Shown: positions 25,700 to 33,423 of the stretch, one piece after another | How the letters are laid out: every line of letters starts with the position of its first letter | Numbering within the stretch: position 1 is the stretch's first letter | Assembly (NCBI GenBank): GCA_025054715.1 | Contig: JANWYH010000007.1 | Span: 100,138-140,276 of the forward strand | Direction of reading: 5' to 3' | Source: Pyrinomonadaceae bacterium | Lineage (GTDB): Bacteria > Acidobacteriota > Blastocatellia > Pyrinomonadales > Pyrinomonadaceae | Length of the DNA: 40,139 nucleotides | Notes under the pieces: model-generated | What the model saw: the letters and a program-made list of their open reading frames with translations, nothing else | Database searches by the model: none | What the model was told of the DNA's origin: nothing | Made by a program: the position numbers and the translations under genes

Positions 25700-25727
25700 G
25701 CAAATGATAACATTCATTATGTTATGG
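25700..25727 (+). other. dif-like sequence (candidate XerCD site)
   Basis: The stretch can be laid out as an 11-base left arm ending ATAA, the six-base spacer CATTCA and an 11-base right arm starting TTATGTTA. The inner parts match the E. coli dif layout ATAA-N6-TTATGTTA, and the outer parts do not. It is also an inverted repeat, ATAACAT-N5-ATGTTAT (25707-25725), that overlaps the start codon of the next gene, so an operator for that gene is an equally valid reading. Confidence 0.3.
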
Positions 25728-26323
25728 ACAAAATAAGCCATGGCGAGATATTGAAGAAAATTTGGAAGCACCTTCAGATGGGTGCAGAAAAACGAAATCA
25801 TCCTTTTCATACACCCGTCTTGGCTACAGTATCGGAAAATAACTTACCATCAGCAAGAATTGTAGTTCTAAGGCGCTTCATAAAAGATGAAAGAGCACTT
25901 ATATTCCACTCTCACATAGGCGCGCCAAAAATCAAGGAAATTCAAAACAACCCTATCGTTAGTTTCGTATTCTACCACCCACAAGAAAAAATACAGCTAC
26001 GCGTAACGGCGACTAGCTCTATACACACAAACGACTCCATCGCCGAGGAACAATGGCAACGAACCCAACTACTCTCAAGAAGATGCTATCTAGGCCTTCC
26101 TCCTTCTCAAATATGCGAAAACCCTGCCCCAGGTTTTCCCGAAGAATTCGTCAATAGAAAACCATCAATTGAAGAGACTGTTATCGGACGCAAAAACTTC
26201 GCCGCCATTCTCTCTATAATAAATTCCATAGATTGCCTAGAATTAAATGTCCATGGTCACAGACGATCTCTTTTCCTATGGAGTGAAAACAATTCTTTAC
26301 AAACAAAATGGCTTACGCCTTAA
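25724..26323 (+). CDS. Pyridoxamine 5'-phosphate oxidase-family flavoprotein
   Basis: A 199-residue split-barrel protein. PFHTPVLATVSENNLPSAR followed by VVLRRFIKDERALIFHSHI, the FMN-site stretch GAPKIKEIQ and QLRVTATSSI follow the PNPOx pattern. SRRCYLGLPPSQ in the second half is typical of the PdxH-like subgroup in which the C-terminal dimerisation domain of true PdxH is altered or shorter. FMN binding is likely; whether it oxidises PNP/PMP or another substrate is unclear. No Shine-Dalgarno sequence precedes the ATG, which sits within the dif-like inverted repeat. Its 3' end overlaps that of clpA by 11 bases in convergent orientation. Confidence 0.8.
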   Translation: MDKISHGEILKKIWKHLQMGAEKRNHPFHTPVLATVSENNLPSARIVVLRRFIKDERALIFHSHIGAPKIKEIQNNPIVSFVFYHPQEKIQLRVTATSSIHTNDSIAEEQWQRTQLLSRRCYLGLPPSQICENPAPGFPEEFVNRKPSIEETVIGRKNFAAILSIINSIDCLELNVHGHRRSLFLWSENNSLQTKWLTP

Positions 26324-28712
26324 CATTTTCTTCAAATCTGATACTTAACTCCCCGCCGTCCACAGTAACATACATCTTCCCTCCTTCTGCCAAACTACCA
26401 AAAAGCATCTCTCTTGCAAGTGGTAGCTTCATCTTCTCATGAATAATCCTTGCCATCGGCCTTGCACCATACTTCGGATCAAATCCACGCTCAGCTAACC
26501 AAGTCCTTGCGGCTTCATCCACAACAACCTCTACATTTTTCGCAGCAACTTGTAAATTAACTTCGCGTATGAACTTATCTACTATCATCTGTATTACATC
26601 TAAACTCAGCGGCTTAAAAGCTACCCAAGCATTTAAACGATTCAAAAACTCTGGCGGAAAAGTTCTTTCTATCGCCCCCCTTGCATTTCCCCTTGACTCT
26701 CTTTTACGAAAACCAACCCCTGCAATCGAAAGCTCCCTGGCACCAGCATTCGTTGTCATTATTAAAATAACATTCCTGAAATCTGCTTTCCTACCGTTGT
26801 TATCAGTCAAGATCGCAGAATCCATTACCTGAAGAAGCAAATTAAAAAGATTCGGATGAGCCTTTTCAATTTCATCAAGAAGGAGAACTGAGTGAGGATT
26901 GCGTATTACGGCATCCGTCAAAAGCCCACCTTGATTAAAACCAACGTATCCAGGCGGTGCCCCAATTAACCTCGAAACACTATGAGATTCAGAATACTCA
27001 CTCATATCAAATCTAATGAATTCTACACCTAGAATCCTCGCAAGTTGTTTCGACAACTCTGTCTTACCAACACCAGTAGGACCAGAAAATAGAAAAGAAC
27101 CTATAGGCTTATTCTCACTGTTAAGCCCAGCTCTCGATACTTGAATCGCATCTACAATCTTGTCTATAGCCTCGTCCTGACCGAAAATTACCGCTTTTAG
27201 CTCTTCTCTTAAAGTCTTTAGCTTCTGCTTCTCGTCTGAAACAACACTCCTAGGCGGTATCTTCGCCATCTTAGCTACAACTTCTTCAATCATCGGCACC
27301 GTTATAACCTTCGGACGCTTCTCCTTAGGCATTAGCTTTACAGCTGCCCCCACTTCATCTATCACGTCTATAGCCTTGTCAGGTAAATGCCGATCATTTA
27401 TGTACTTGCCTGCTAATTCAGCCGCTGCCCTTAAAGCTTTATTTGAATATCTTACGTTGTGATACTTCTCGTAAAATCGCCTCAACCCCTTTAAAATCTC
27501 ATAAGTTTCCTCAATGCTAGGCTCACCTACTTCTATCTTCTGAAATCTTCGTATCAAAGCTTTATCACGTTCAAGTGTCTTGTATTCAGCATAAGTAGTT
27601 GCACCTATGCAACGAATCTCGCCAGAGGCTAAAAACGGCTTTAGGATATTCGAAGCATCTAAAGTCGTCCCTGAAGCAGACCCAGCACCTATGACAGTGT
27701 GAATTTCATCAATAAAAAGAATTGCATTACTTTGCTTTTTCAGAGCATTGATAAGAGATTTTAGACGCTGCTCAAAATCGCCCCTATAACGAGTCCCAGC
27801 AACAAGCCCACCCAGATCAAGAGCATAAATCTTTGCCCCTCTTAAAACTTCAGGGACCTCACCCTTCGCTATCCTCAAAGCTAGCCCTTCGGCCAAAGCT
27901 GTCTTCCCTACACCAGGCTCGCCGACATACATCGGATTGTTTTTCTTACGCCTACATAAAACTTGTATAGTTCGCTCTATCTCTACCTCTCTTCCAACGA
28001 TTGGATCAATCTTCCCTTGCCTTGCCTTCTCAACTAACTCCACAGCAAAACTTTCCAAAGGCCCCTCACGTCCTACCTTACCTAGCCTCTCCTCAGCAAA
28101 ATCTTCATCTTCATCGTAAGGAATAAAGTCGTCTAAATCGTGCGGTAAAGGCGGAAAGTCATCCTCAGAATTTAAATCGTCAGAAATATCCTCACCGTAG
28201 AAATCGTCTTCCTCACTATCTCTATTATGCTTGCCTCTCTTTCTAATGCCCTCATCCAAATTGCCTACCTTAGATATGCCATGAGAAATGTAATTTAAAA
28301 TGTCTAACCTTGTAACCCCCTGAGACTTAAGTAAATACACGGCATAAGAGTTCTCGTTTTGAAACATTGCAGCAAGAACATTGCCGCTATCTATTACCTG
28401 TTGTCCACTACTTTCAGCTTGTAAAATTGCATTTTGGACAGTTGATTGGAAAACAGTAGTTAGTTCCGGTAAACTCTGAAACCCCTCAGGCAGTTTCTCC
28501 ATTGCCTCACTAAAGTAATTTTCCAAATCCTTTTTGAGCTCTGAAAGATTCACTCCGCAATTGTAAAGAATATCCCGAGCAACATCGCTTCCGAGCATCG
28601 CATATAGCAAATGCTCCAAAGTTACATACTCGTGCCTACGTGCCATTGCTTCTTCACAGGCAGCGTTCAAGGTCTCCTCTAATTCCTTGCTCAATTTTGT
28701 TTGATTTGACAT
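26313..28712 (-). CDS. clpA: ClpA, ATP-dependent Clp protease unfoldase subunit
   Basis: AAA+ unfoldase of 799 residues that feeds substrates to ClpP. The N-domain (EHLLYAMLG region) is followed by an unusually acidic linker (about 165-207). D1 has Walker A GEPGVGKT at 264-271 and Walker B LFIDEIH at 332-338. D2 has Walker A GPTGVGKT at 544-551 and Walker B LLLDEIEKAH at 610-619. VGF at 666-668 sits where the IGL/IGF ClpP-docking loop lies, so it should still dock ClpP. The start at 28712 is chosen over 28739: it has GGAG eight bases upstream and avoids overlapping clpS. The ClpA identity, rather than ClpC or ClpB, rests on the adjacent clpS and the lack of a middle-domain insertion. clpP is not in the window. 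Confidence 0.94.
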   Translation of the reverse strand: MSNQTKLSKELEETLNAACEEAMARRHEYVTLEHLLYAMLGSDVARDILYNCGVNLSELKKDLENYFSEAMEKLPEGFQSLPELTTVFQSTVQNAILQAESSGQQVIDSGNVLAAMFQNENSYAVYLLKSQGVTRLDILNYISHGISKVGNLDEGIRKRGKHNRDSEEDDFYGEDISDDLNSEDDFPPLPHDLDDFIPYDEDEDFAEERLGKVGREGPLESFAVELVEKARQGKIDPIVGREVEIERTIQVLCRRKKNNPMYVGEPGVGKTALAEGLALRIAKGEVPEVLRGAKIYALDLGGLVAGTRYRGDFEQRLKSLINALKKQSNAILFIDEIHTVIGAGSASGTTLDASNILKPFLASGEIRCIGATTYAEYKTLERDKALIRRFQKIEVGEPSIEETYEILKGLRRFYEKYHNVRYSNKALRAAAELAGKYINDRHLPDKAIDVIDEVGAAVKLMPKEKRPKVITVPMIEEVVAKMAKIPPRSVVSDEKQKLKTLREELKAVIFGQDEAIDKIVDAIQVSRAGLNSENKPIGSFLFSGPTGVGKTELSKQLARILGVEFIRFDMSEYSESHSVSRLIGAPPGYVGFNQGGLLTDAVIRNPHSVLLLDEIEKAHPNLFNLLLQVMDSAILTDNNGRKADFRNVILIMTTNAGARELSIAGVGFRKRESRGNARGAIERTFPPEFLNRLNAWVAFKPLSLDVIQMIVDKFIREVNLQVAAKNVEVVVDEAARTWLAERGFDPKYGARPMARIIHEKMKLPLAREMLFGSLAEGGKMYVTVDGGELSIRFEENVKA

Positions 28713-28717
28713 AAAAC

Positions 28718-29041
28718 TTACTCCGGCTCGACCGTGCAAAGAAGCGGATATTCTCTTGCTCTTGCCAAATTTATAGTTTTCTCCGCCTTCGTTACAGCAA
28801 TCTCATATGGATATACACCTGCTACCCCAAAACCTTCATTATGAACCTTCAACATTATTCTGACAGCATCCTCGTAAGTATGCAAAAAGATATACTGCAA
28901 AATAAATACCACGAAATCCATCGTCGTGTAATCATCATTGTGCAAAATAACCTTGTAAAGCTTCGGCTTTTCGATTTTTTGCTCCCGCTTTGTTGAAACC
29001 TTACGCTCAACAATCACCGACATAACTCTATATTTTGCCAC
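28718..29041 (-). CDS. clpS: ClpS, N-end rule adaptor of ClpA
   Basis: A 107-residue adaptor that delivers proteins with N-terminal destabilising residues to ClpA. The binding-pocket motif LHNDDYTTMDFV and the helix HTYEDAVRIMLKVHNEG are the family hallmarks; the first 27 residues are the flexible charged tail. The start is GTG with AGGAG nine bases upstream. Five bases separate its stop from the clpA start, so the two should be made together. Confidence 0.95.
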   Translation of the reverse strand: MAKYRVMSVIVERKVSTKREQKIEKPKLYKVILHNDDYTTMDFVVFILQYIFLHTYEDAVRIMLKVHNEGFGVAGVYPYEIAVTKAEKTINLARAREYPLLCTVEPE

Positions 29042-29064
29042 AAAAACTTTCTCCTAGTTAACCC

Positions 29065-29829
29065 TTACTTTGGCAAAAACGCAACTATTCGCAAAGGTGC
29101 TCCGCTTCCCCCTTTTATCTTCATAGGAAGCGCTACAACCCAAAAGCCTCTTACAGGTAGTCTCTCAAGCCCAGCTACGTTTTCAAAGGCAGGCACATTC
29201 TCGCTCATCAAGGCAACGTGAGCTTCAAAGTTTTTTGAGCTACCAACATCAATACTGGCTGTGTCTATACCAACAGCTCCAATGCGACGCTCGCGCACCA
29301 GCCACTGCGCAGCTTCACGACTTAATCCAGGAAAATGCCTTTCACCAAATTCATCCATCCCCATATAACTCTTTCTATCGCCCCAATAACGACCATAACC
29401 CGTCTGTATCAAGACTATCGCTCCATCAGGAATCTTGCCATTTGCCTTTTCCCAATTCTCCAAGTCATCAACACTAACCTTATAATCTCCTCTAGCCCTA
29501 TCAGAAACATCTATCTTAACACCTTCTCCAATCAAACGGTTAAGTGGTAGCTGCGAAACCGTCTGTCTCCCTTCAGCAAAATGAATCGGCGCATCTAAAT
29601 GAGTTCCGCCATGCTCAGCCGTGCAGAATCTATACGCTGAATAATAATAACCTCCTTGAGTCCGTCCTTCGTGTATAACCTCTTTCTTGAAACTATCAGT
29701 TTCATTCCAATAAATCGTATCCTCGGAAAAGTCATGGCTTAAGTCAATCCACTCTCCTTTGAGAAGATTCGGCTCGCGAGCGCATGAACAAAACATCAAC
29801 AATAAGCTCAAGCAAACGACCTTTCTCAT
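29065..29829 (-). CDS. Cyclase/kynurenine-formamidase-like family lipoprotein
   Basis: A 254-residue protein of the cyclase family (PF04199-type metal hydrolases). The metal-binding motif HGGTHLDAPIHF is at 73-84, preceded by IDLSHDFSEDTIYW and followed by VLIQTGYGRYW and AVGIDTASID. The N-terminus MRKVVCLSLLLMFCSC has a lipobox-like end (C14 or C16), so it is probably a lipoprotein in the periplasm, unusual for formamidases of tryptophan breakdown. Substrate unknown. Its gene lies 23 bases before clpS and 12 after the upstream gene, within the long minus-strand run. Confidence 0.85.
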   Translation of the reverse strand: MRKVVCLSLLLMFCSCAREPNLLKGEWIDLSHDFSEDTIYWNETDSFKKEVIHEGRTQGGYYYSAYRFCTAEHGGTHLDAPIHFAEGRQTVSQLPLNRLIGEGVKIDVSDRARGDYKVSVDDLENWEKANGKIPDGAIVLIQTGYGRYWGDRKSYMGMDEFGERHFPGLSREAAQWLVRERRIGAVGIDTASIDVGSSKNFEAHVALMSENVPAFENVAGLERLPVRGFWVVALPMKIKGGSGAPLRIVAFLPK

Positions 29830-29841
29830 TTTCCCCCTCCC

Positions 29842-30468
29842 TCAATCAAAGACATATCTGATAAAAATATTCATTCTATCTTCCATCACCTCATACCTAA
29901 TAGCTAGTGCTTTCATCTGAACCTGCCGCTCTTTTACTGAAAAATTAAAAGACAATCTGTCAAGATTTATAACTTCAATAGGGTTGATTTTCCTGTCAAC
30001 CGTCCCTTGAACCATTTTGGCAATTAAACTACCACCAATCCCTCCAGTCCCTGACAAATTAACACTTAAAACCTTTACACGAGCAAAAATAGAACGTTTT
30101 TCCGCTCCATACTCCAGGTTAATCAAAGACTCAGCAACCCCAGAAAAATCCAAACAACCTAAAAAAGGAAAGTTATAACTACCTGTAAAGGCTATTAAAG
30201 CTAAGATTCTCTTTTCACGAAATTGAATCTCAGACTGCCGATCACCGATCCTTTTTCGCAGCTTTACTGTTTCTTTGCAGTCAAAACTTGCCTTAATAAA
30301 ACCTTCTTCCCTAAACTCAGCAATCGAAAATTCGAGCTCTTCTTTGAAAACGGAATCCAGAAGTAAATTAAAGAATCGTTCGTCTAAACTTACTAAAATT
30401 TCTCCTTCTTGCGCTCTTGATGAGAAAAACGCGAAAAGAATACAAAATACTAATGTCAGTCTTCTCAT
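29842..30468 (-). CDS. Exported protein of unknown function
   Basis: A 208-residue protein I do not recognise. A signal peptide (MRRLTLVFCILFAFFSSRAQ) precedes a mixed alpha/beta sequence with alternating hydrophobic strands and two cysteines (in FDCKET and LGCLDF) that could form a disulphide. The pattern, ending in KALAIRYEVMEDRMNIFIRY, resembles lipid-binding or bridge-like periplasmic beta proteins, but this is only an impression. Its start overlaps the upstream TPR lipoprotein stop as ATGA, so the two are likely functional partners. Confidence 0.75.
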   Translation of the reverse strand: MRRLTLVFCILFAFFSSRAQEGEILVSLDERFFNLLLDSVFKEELEFSIAEFREEGFIKASFDCKETVKLRKRIGDRQSEIQFREKRILALIAFTGSYNFPFLGCLDFSGVAESLINLEYGAEKRSIFARVKVLSVNLSGTGGIGGSLIAKMVQGTVDRKINPIEVINLDRLSFNFSVKERQVQMKALAIRYEVMEDRMNIFIRYVFD

Positions 30469-30959
30469 TTCCTTCCATTAAATGGCAATGGTTCTGGTTC
30501 CTCTCCTTCCTTAGGAGGCTCCCGACGAAGCGAAGCAAATATGCTCAGAATTCTATCGTGCATCGCTCGTGCCTCGTTGTCATCAGGCTTTAACTTCAAA
30601 CCCTTTCGGAAATCCCCTAAAGCCGCCCTATACTGTGCCGCCTCTGTTAGCGCAAATGCTCGCTTAAAGTAAGCTTCTGCTAGCCTTTGTTTTGCCTGAC
30701 TGTCCTTCGGATTCTTTTCATACTCTTTTCTCGCCTTTTCAATCTCAGCAGTCATCTCCCTAACATCTATAGGACGAGCCATCGGGCTTTCCGTGCTGTT
30801 TTGCCTTACAGAATCTTCCTTTCGACTTGACACTATCAGCTCTTCCCTTCTAGACTCATCAGTTGTAGTCCTTGCCACGCCATTGTTATCAAAATTCGAG
30901 TTACTGGAAAGACTACATGAAAGATTCAAAGTGAAAAGCAAAACTAATAAGACTCTCAT
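30465..30959 (-). CDS. TPR-containing lipoprotein
   Basis: A 164-residue protein with a lipoprotein signal (MRVLLVLLFTLNLSC), a polar spacer and a TPR-like helical pair (QRLAEAYFKRAFALTEAAQY, then RAALGDFRKGLKLKPDDNEA). The end is Pro/Glu-rich. A TTG start at 30986 is possible, but the ATG at 30959 begins directly at the signal peptide and has GAGGA upstream. TPR lipoproteins usually scaffold envelope complexes; the coupled downstream exported protein is the first candidate partner. Confidence 0.8.
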   Translation of the reverse strand: MRVLLVLLFTLNLSCSLSSNSNFDNNGVARTTTDESRREELIVSSRKEDSVRQNSTESPMARPIDVREMTAEIEKARKEYEKNPKDSQAKQRLAEAYFKRAFALTEAAQYRAALGDFRKGLKLKPDDNEARAMHDRILSIFASLRREPPKEGEEPEPLPFNGRK

Positions 30960-30975
30960 AATCTTTTCTTCCTCT

Positions 30976-32856
30976 TTATTTTTCAATATAAGGTCTTGAC
31001 TGCAATATGTAAATCTTACCTCGCATTATACCCCACTCTATATCCTGTGGCTTCTCGCCTCCGAAAATGTCGTGAATCTCCAAAGCAACTCTTGATAAAC
31101 TCTTTATCTCGCTATCACTTAAAATTCTACCTCTAGCGTCAGCACATCTATCAGGAATCTCTTTTAAGTCTCCTTTTTCGCTAAAAGTAAGGGCATTTTT
31201 CTGTTCCGATAAGGTCAAAAGCGTTGTGGCGTCATAGTCCGGATTGTAAAGAATCTGCTCAGGCACTCCCTTATTGTCGGGTATAAGCGAATTATGACCG
31301 CATACAGCTGAAATGTAAACCACTCGCCGATTTGCTTCGAACGGATCAGCAGTAATCATCACCCCGCCTTTATCCATGTTTATGCCTACCTGCACTAAAA
31401 CGCCCATGTAAACATCTGTCTGGCTGACATAATTACGAACTCTAGCTTCGTATGCCTCAAAATTCCATAAAGAAGCCCAAACATATTTAATCGCCTCTAT
31501 TAACTTGTCAGCATTTCTGACATTTTTCACGCTTGAATAAAGACCGGCACCAGAAAAGTTTGGCAAGTCCTCCGTGTTCGATGAGCTACGAACAAAAACA
31601 GGTCTAGATCGAAGCTCCAACCGCCAGCGTCTTAAAACTTCTGCTCTCAAAGCTGGACTAAATCTTCCATACTGTATCTTCCGCCTAAGCTCTGCTAACT
31701 TTTCCCTTCTTACACGTGGATTGTGAACAAAATCGTAATCATCTATAAGCTCGTAGATGATCTTGTCGAAACCATTGTCTTTCATGAATCTGTCATACCA
31801 GTAAAACGGAATTGCAAAGCCGTCGGGGACTGAAAAGTTCTTCTTGGAAGCCTTAGCTAAAATCTCTCCTAAGTTAGCTGCCTTTGACCCGTAAATCACG
31901 CTATCAGACTTTCTCATCTGAGATAAAGACGCCAAACGCTTAACTTCTAAATTAGCGGGCGGCGCTTGCTCTTCCTCTTCCGGTGGAATTTCAGGGCGAG
32001 TCTGAGGATCAAAGTCAGCAAGACGCTTCAATCTGTATCCTTCTAAAGTTACCTCGAATTCCACCCACCAAGAATGATACTCAGCAAAAAGTTTATCCGC
32101 ATCCTTTATGTAAGCGTTCGGAATTCCCCAACCTTTCGCTAGAATATTAACATGAGACAAAGGTGTGGAAGGCTTTGCAACTATTATCCCGCGAACTGGC
32201 GGAAGACTCATTGGTAATTCCCTAAGAACCAAAATTTCATTTGAACCTATTTCAACCGTATCATCAAGCTTTTCAATCACATGAACCCTGCCTATAGCAC
32301 GACCGACATTGTAAGCTGTAAAGCCTTGATTATTAAGTATCTCGCTCTGAAGCACTCTCGGCAAGCCCATTGATGCTTCTTCTTGAGGCACAGAATTTGG
32401 CTTAAAGTATACCTTGTCAAAAAAATTCGAGTTTATAACGTCATTCGCAAGTAAAATTAGCTCTCTTGTAGCCTTATCTCCTTCCCACAGTTCCCAGGTG
32501 AATTTCCCTACCGTCTTTTGCCATGCTATCGTTCCAACGATAAACCTTCGATTTTCATCTACGTAAATTGGCTTAAAAACATCACTTCCACGCGGAATCA
32601 GGTAATTTGCGAAAAGAAAATCTTTATGAAAGCGATAACGATTCGAGTTTATGAAATATATCTTGTTAGAGTCTTTTCTATCTATCACAAACATCAAATG
32701 TGGCAAAGCATAAGGCGTGTTCGGATGAAAAACGCGTGCAAGCCGATTAAAGTCTTGCAATGACTCTATTTTTAGTAAAAACTTTGTCTCCGCGTCTTGA
32801 GTAAAAGCAGAACTTACAGCTACGAAAATAACTGCTAAAAAAGCAATTCTTCTCAT
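30976..32856 (-). CDS. Exported PEP-synthase/dikinase-like protein with reordered domains
   Basis: A 626-residue protein with a signal peptide (MRRIAFLAVIFVAVSSAFTQ). Residues about 205-275 form a phosphohistidine swivel domain with TPLSHVNILA at 231-240 (H235 as phosphoacceptor). Residues 318-622 form a PPDK/PEP-synthase ATP-grasp domain: YGSKAANLGEI at 322-332, VFVRSSSNTEDLPNFSGAG at 420-438 and DIEWGIMRGKIYILQSRP at 605-622. The His domain precedes the ATP domain, as in glucan water dikinases and opposite to PEP synthase. The PEP-binding TIM barrel is missing. The catalytic motifs are intact, yet ATP is not expected in the periplasm. Substrate unknown; a carbohydrate or protein is possible. 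Confidence 0.85.
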   Translation of the reverse strand: MRRIAFLAVIFVAVSSAFTQDAETKFLLKIESLQDFNRLARVFHPNTPYALPHLMFVIDRKDSNKIYFINSNRYRFHKDFLFANYLIPRGSDVFKPIYVDENRRFIVGTIAWQKTVGKFTWELWEGDKATRELILLANDVINSNFFDKVYFKPNSVPQEEASMGLPRVLQSEILNNQGFTAYNVGRAIGRVHVIEKLDDTVEIGSNEILVLRELPMSLPPVRGIIVAKPSTPLSHVNILAKGWGIPNAYIKDADKLFAEYHSWWVEFEVTLEGYRLKRLADFDPQTRPEIPPEEEEQAPPANLEVKRLASLSQMRKSDSVIYGSKAANLGEILAKASKKNFSVPDGFAIPFYWYDRFMKDNGFDKIIYELIDDYDFVHNPRVRREKLAELRRKIQYGRFSPALRAEVLRRWRLELRSRPVFVRSSSNTEDLPNFSGAGLYSSVKNVRNADKLIEAIKYVWASLWNFEAYEARVRNYVSQTDVYMGVLVQVGINMDKGGVMITADPFEANRRVVYISAVCGHNSLIPDNKGVPEQILYNPDYDATTLLTLSEQKNALTFSEKGDLKEIPDRCADARGRILSDSEIKSLSRVALEIHDIFGGEKPQDIEWGIMRGKIYILQSRPYIEK

Positions 32857-32863
32857 ACAGAAA

Positions 32864-33340
32864 CTATCTTAACAGCTTGTCTATTTTCAAAAAAATTTGT
32901 TCAAGTGATTCTTTGTTTGCCTTCCCCTTTTGCTTCATGATCACAACGCCTTCCTTGTTAATAACATAAATGTTTGCAACGCCTTTTTCATAACCGTAAG
33001 CCATACTCACCTTGCCATCCCAGTCAAGCATAACCGGATACTCCGTTCCTTTTCTTATAAAGCTCCTAACGACTCCACGCATTATAACAGGAACGGCTGA
33101 AAGTTCAGCCACCCCATAAATGTCTATTCTGTCACTATAACGCTCATAAATTGGTCTAATCCAACTTTCGAGTTGACTGGAACCTTCTCTGTCTGCAAAT
33201 GCTAATACCGTGATTTTTTCTCTTGGAAATTCTACTTTATGAACCTTGCCAAATTGATCTTTGAGCGAAAAGTTTTCTGCCTTCATTCCTTCACCAAAAA
33301 AGCCGCTTGCAATCAAAAGAAAACATAAGCTCGCTAACAT
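32864..33340 (-). CDS. Exported redoxin-fold protein lacking the active-site cysteines
   Basis: A 158-residue protein with an N-terminal hydrophobic signal (MLASLCFLLIASGFFG) and a thioredoxin/AhpC-like core: NFSLKDQFGKVHKVEF, ITVLAFADREGSSQLESW, VMLDWDGKVSMAYGY and IYVINKEGVVIMKQKG. Where a CxxC or peroxidatic cysteine is expected there is ADREGSSQ, and the mature part contains no cysteine. It resembles YtfJ-like periplasmic redoxins, so a binding rather than redox role is likely. It heads the seven-gene minus-strand run, seven bases before the dikinase-like gene, and diverges from the glutathione peroxidase gene. Confidence 0.75.
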   Translation of the reverse strand: MLASLCFLLIASGFFGEGMKAENFSLKDQFGKVHKVEFPREKITVLAFADREGSSQLESWIRPIYERYSDRIDIYGVAELSAVPVIMRGVVRSFIRKGTEYPVMLDWDGKVSMAYGYEKGVANIYVINKEGVVIMKQKGKANKESLEQIFLKIDKLLR

Positions 33341-33378
33341 AACTTTCAGATTATCAAAACCTATTCCAAACGGAAACT

Positions 33379-33406
33379 TTGAATTTTCACAAAACCATCG
33401 TAAAGT
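33379..33406 (+). promoter_or_regulatory. Putative promoter of the GPx-lpxD pair
   Basis: TTGAAT (33379-33384), a 16-base spacer and TAAAGT (33401-33406) precede a strong TAGGAGG ribosome site. TAAAGT is the same -10-like word used in the two glycan promoters. If correct the leader is about 10 bases. Confidence 0.4.
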
Positions 33407-33423
33407 TATACCTAGGAGGTTTT

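Larger units (their letters stand above)
24608..25723. other. 1.1-kb stretch without a recognisable gene, rich in inverted repeats
   Basis: Short open frames exist on both strands but none has a ribosome site, family motif or convincing codon use. The longest, on the minus strand, overlaps the 3' end of mutS. The stretch holds at least five inverted repeats, listed separately, and ends in a dif-like sequence. Candidates are decayed genes, a structured RNA, or a terminus/insertion boundary. I could not match it to tRNA, tmRNA, SRP RNA or RNase P RNA by their signature sequences. Confidence 0.6.
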
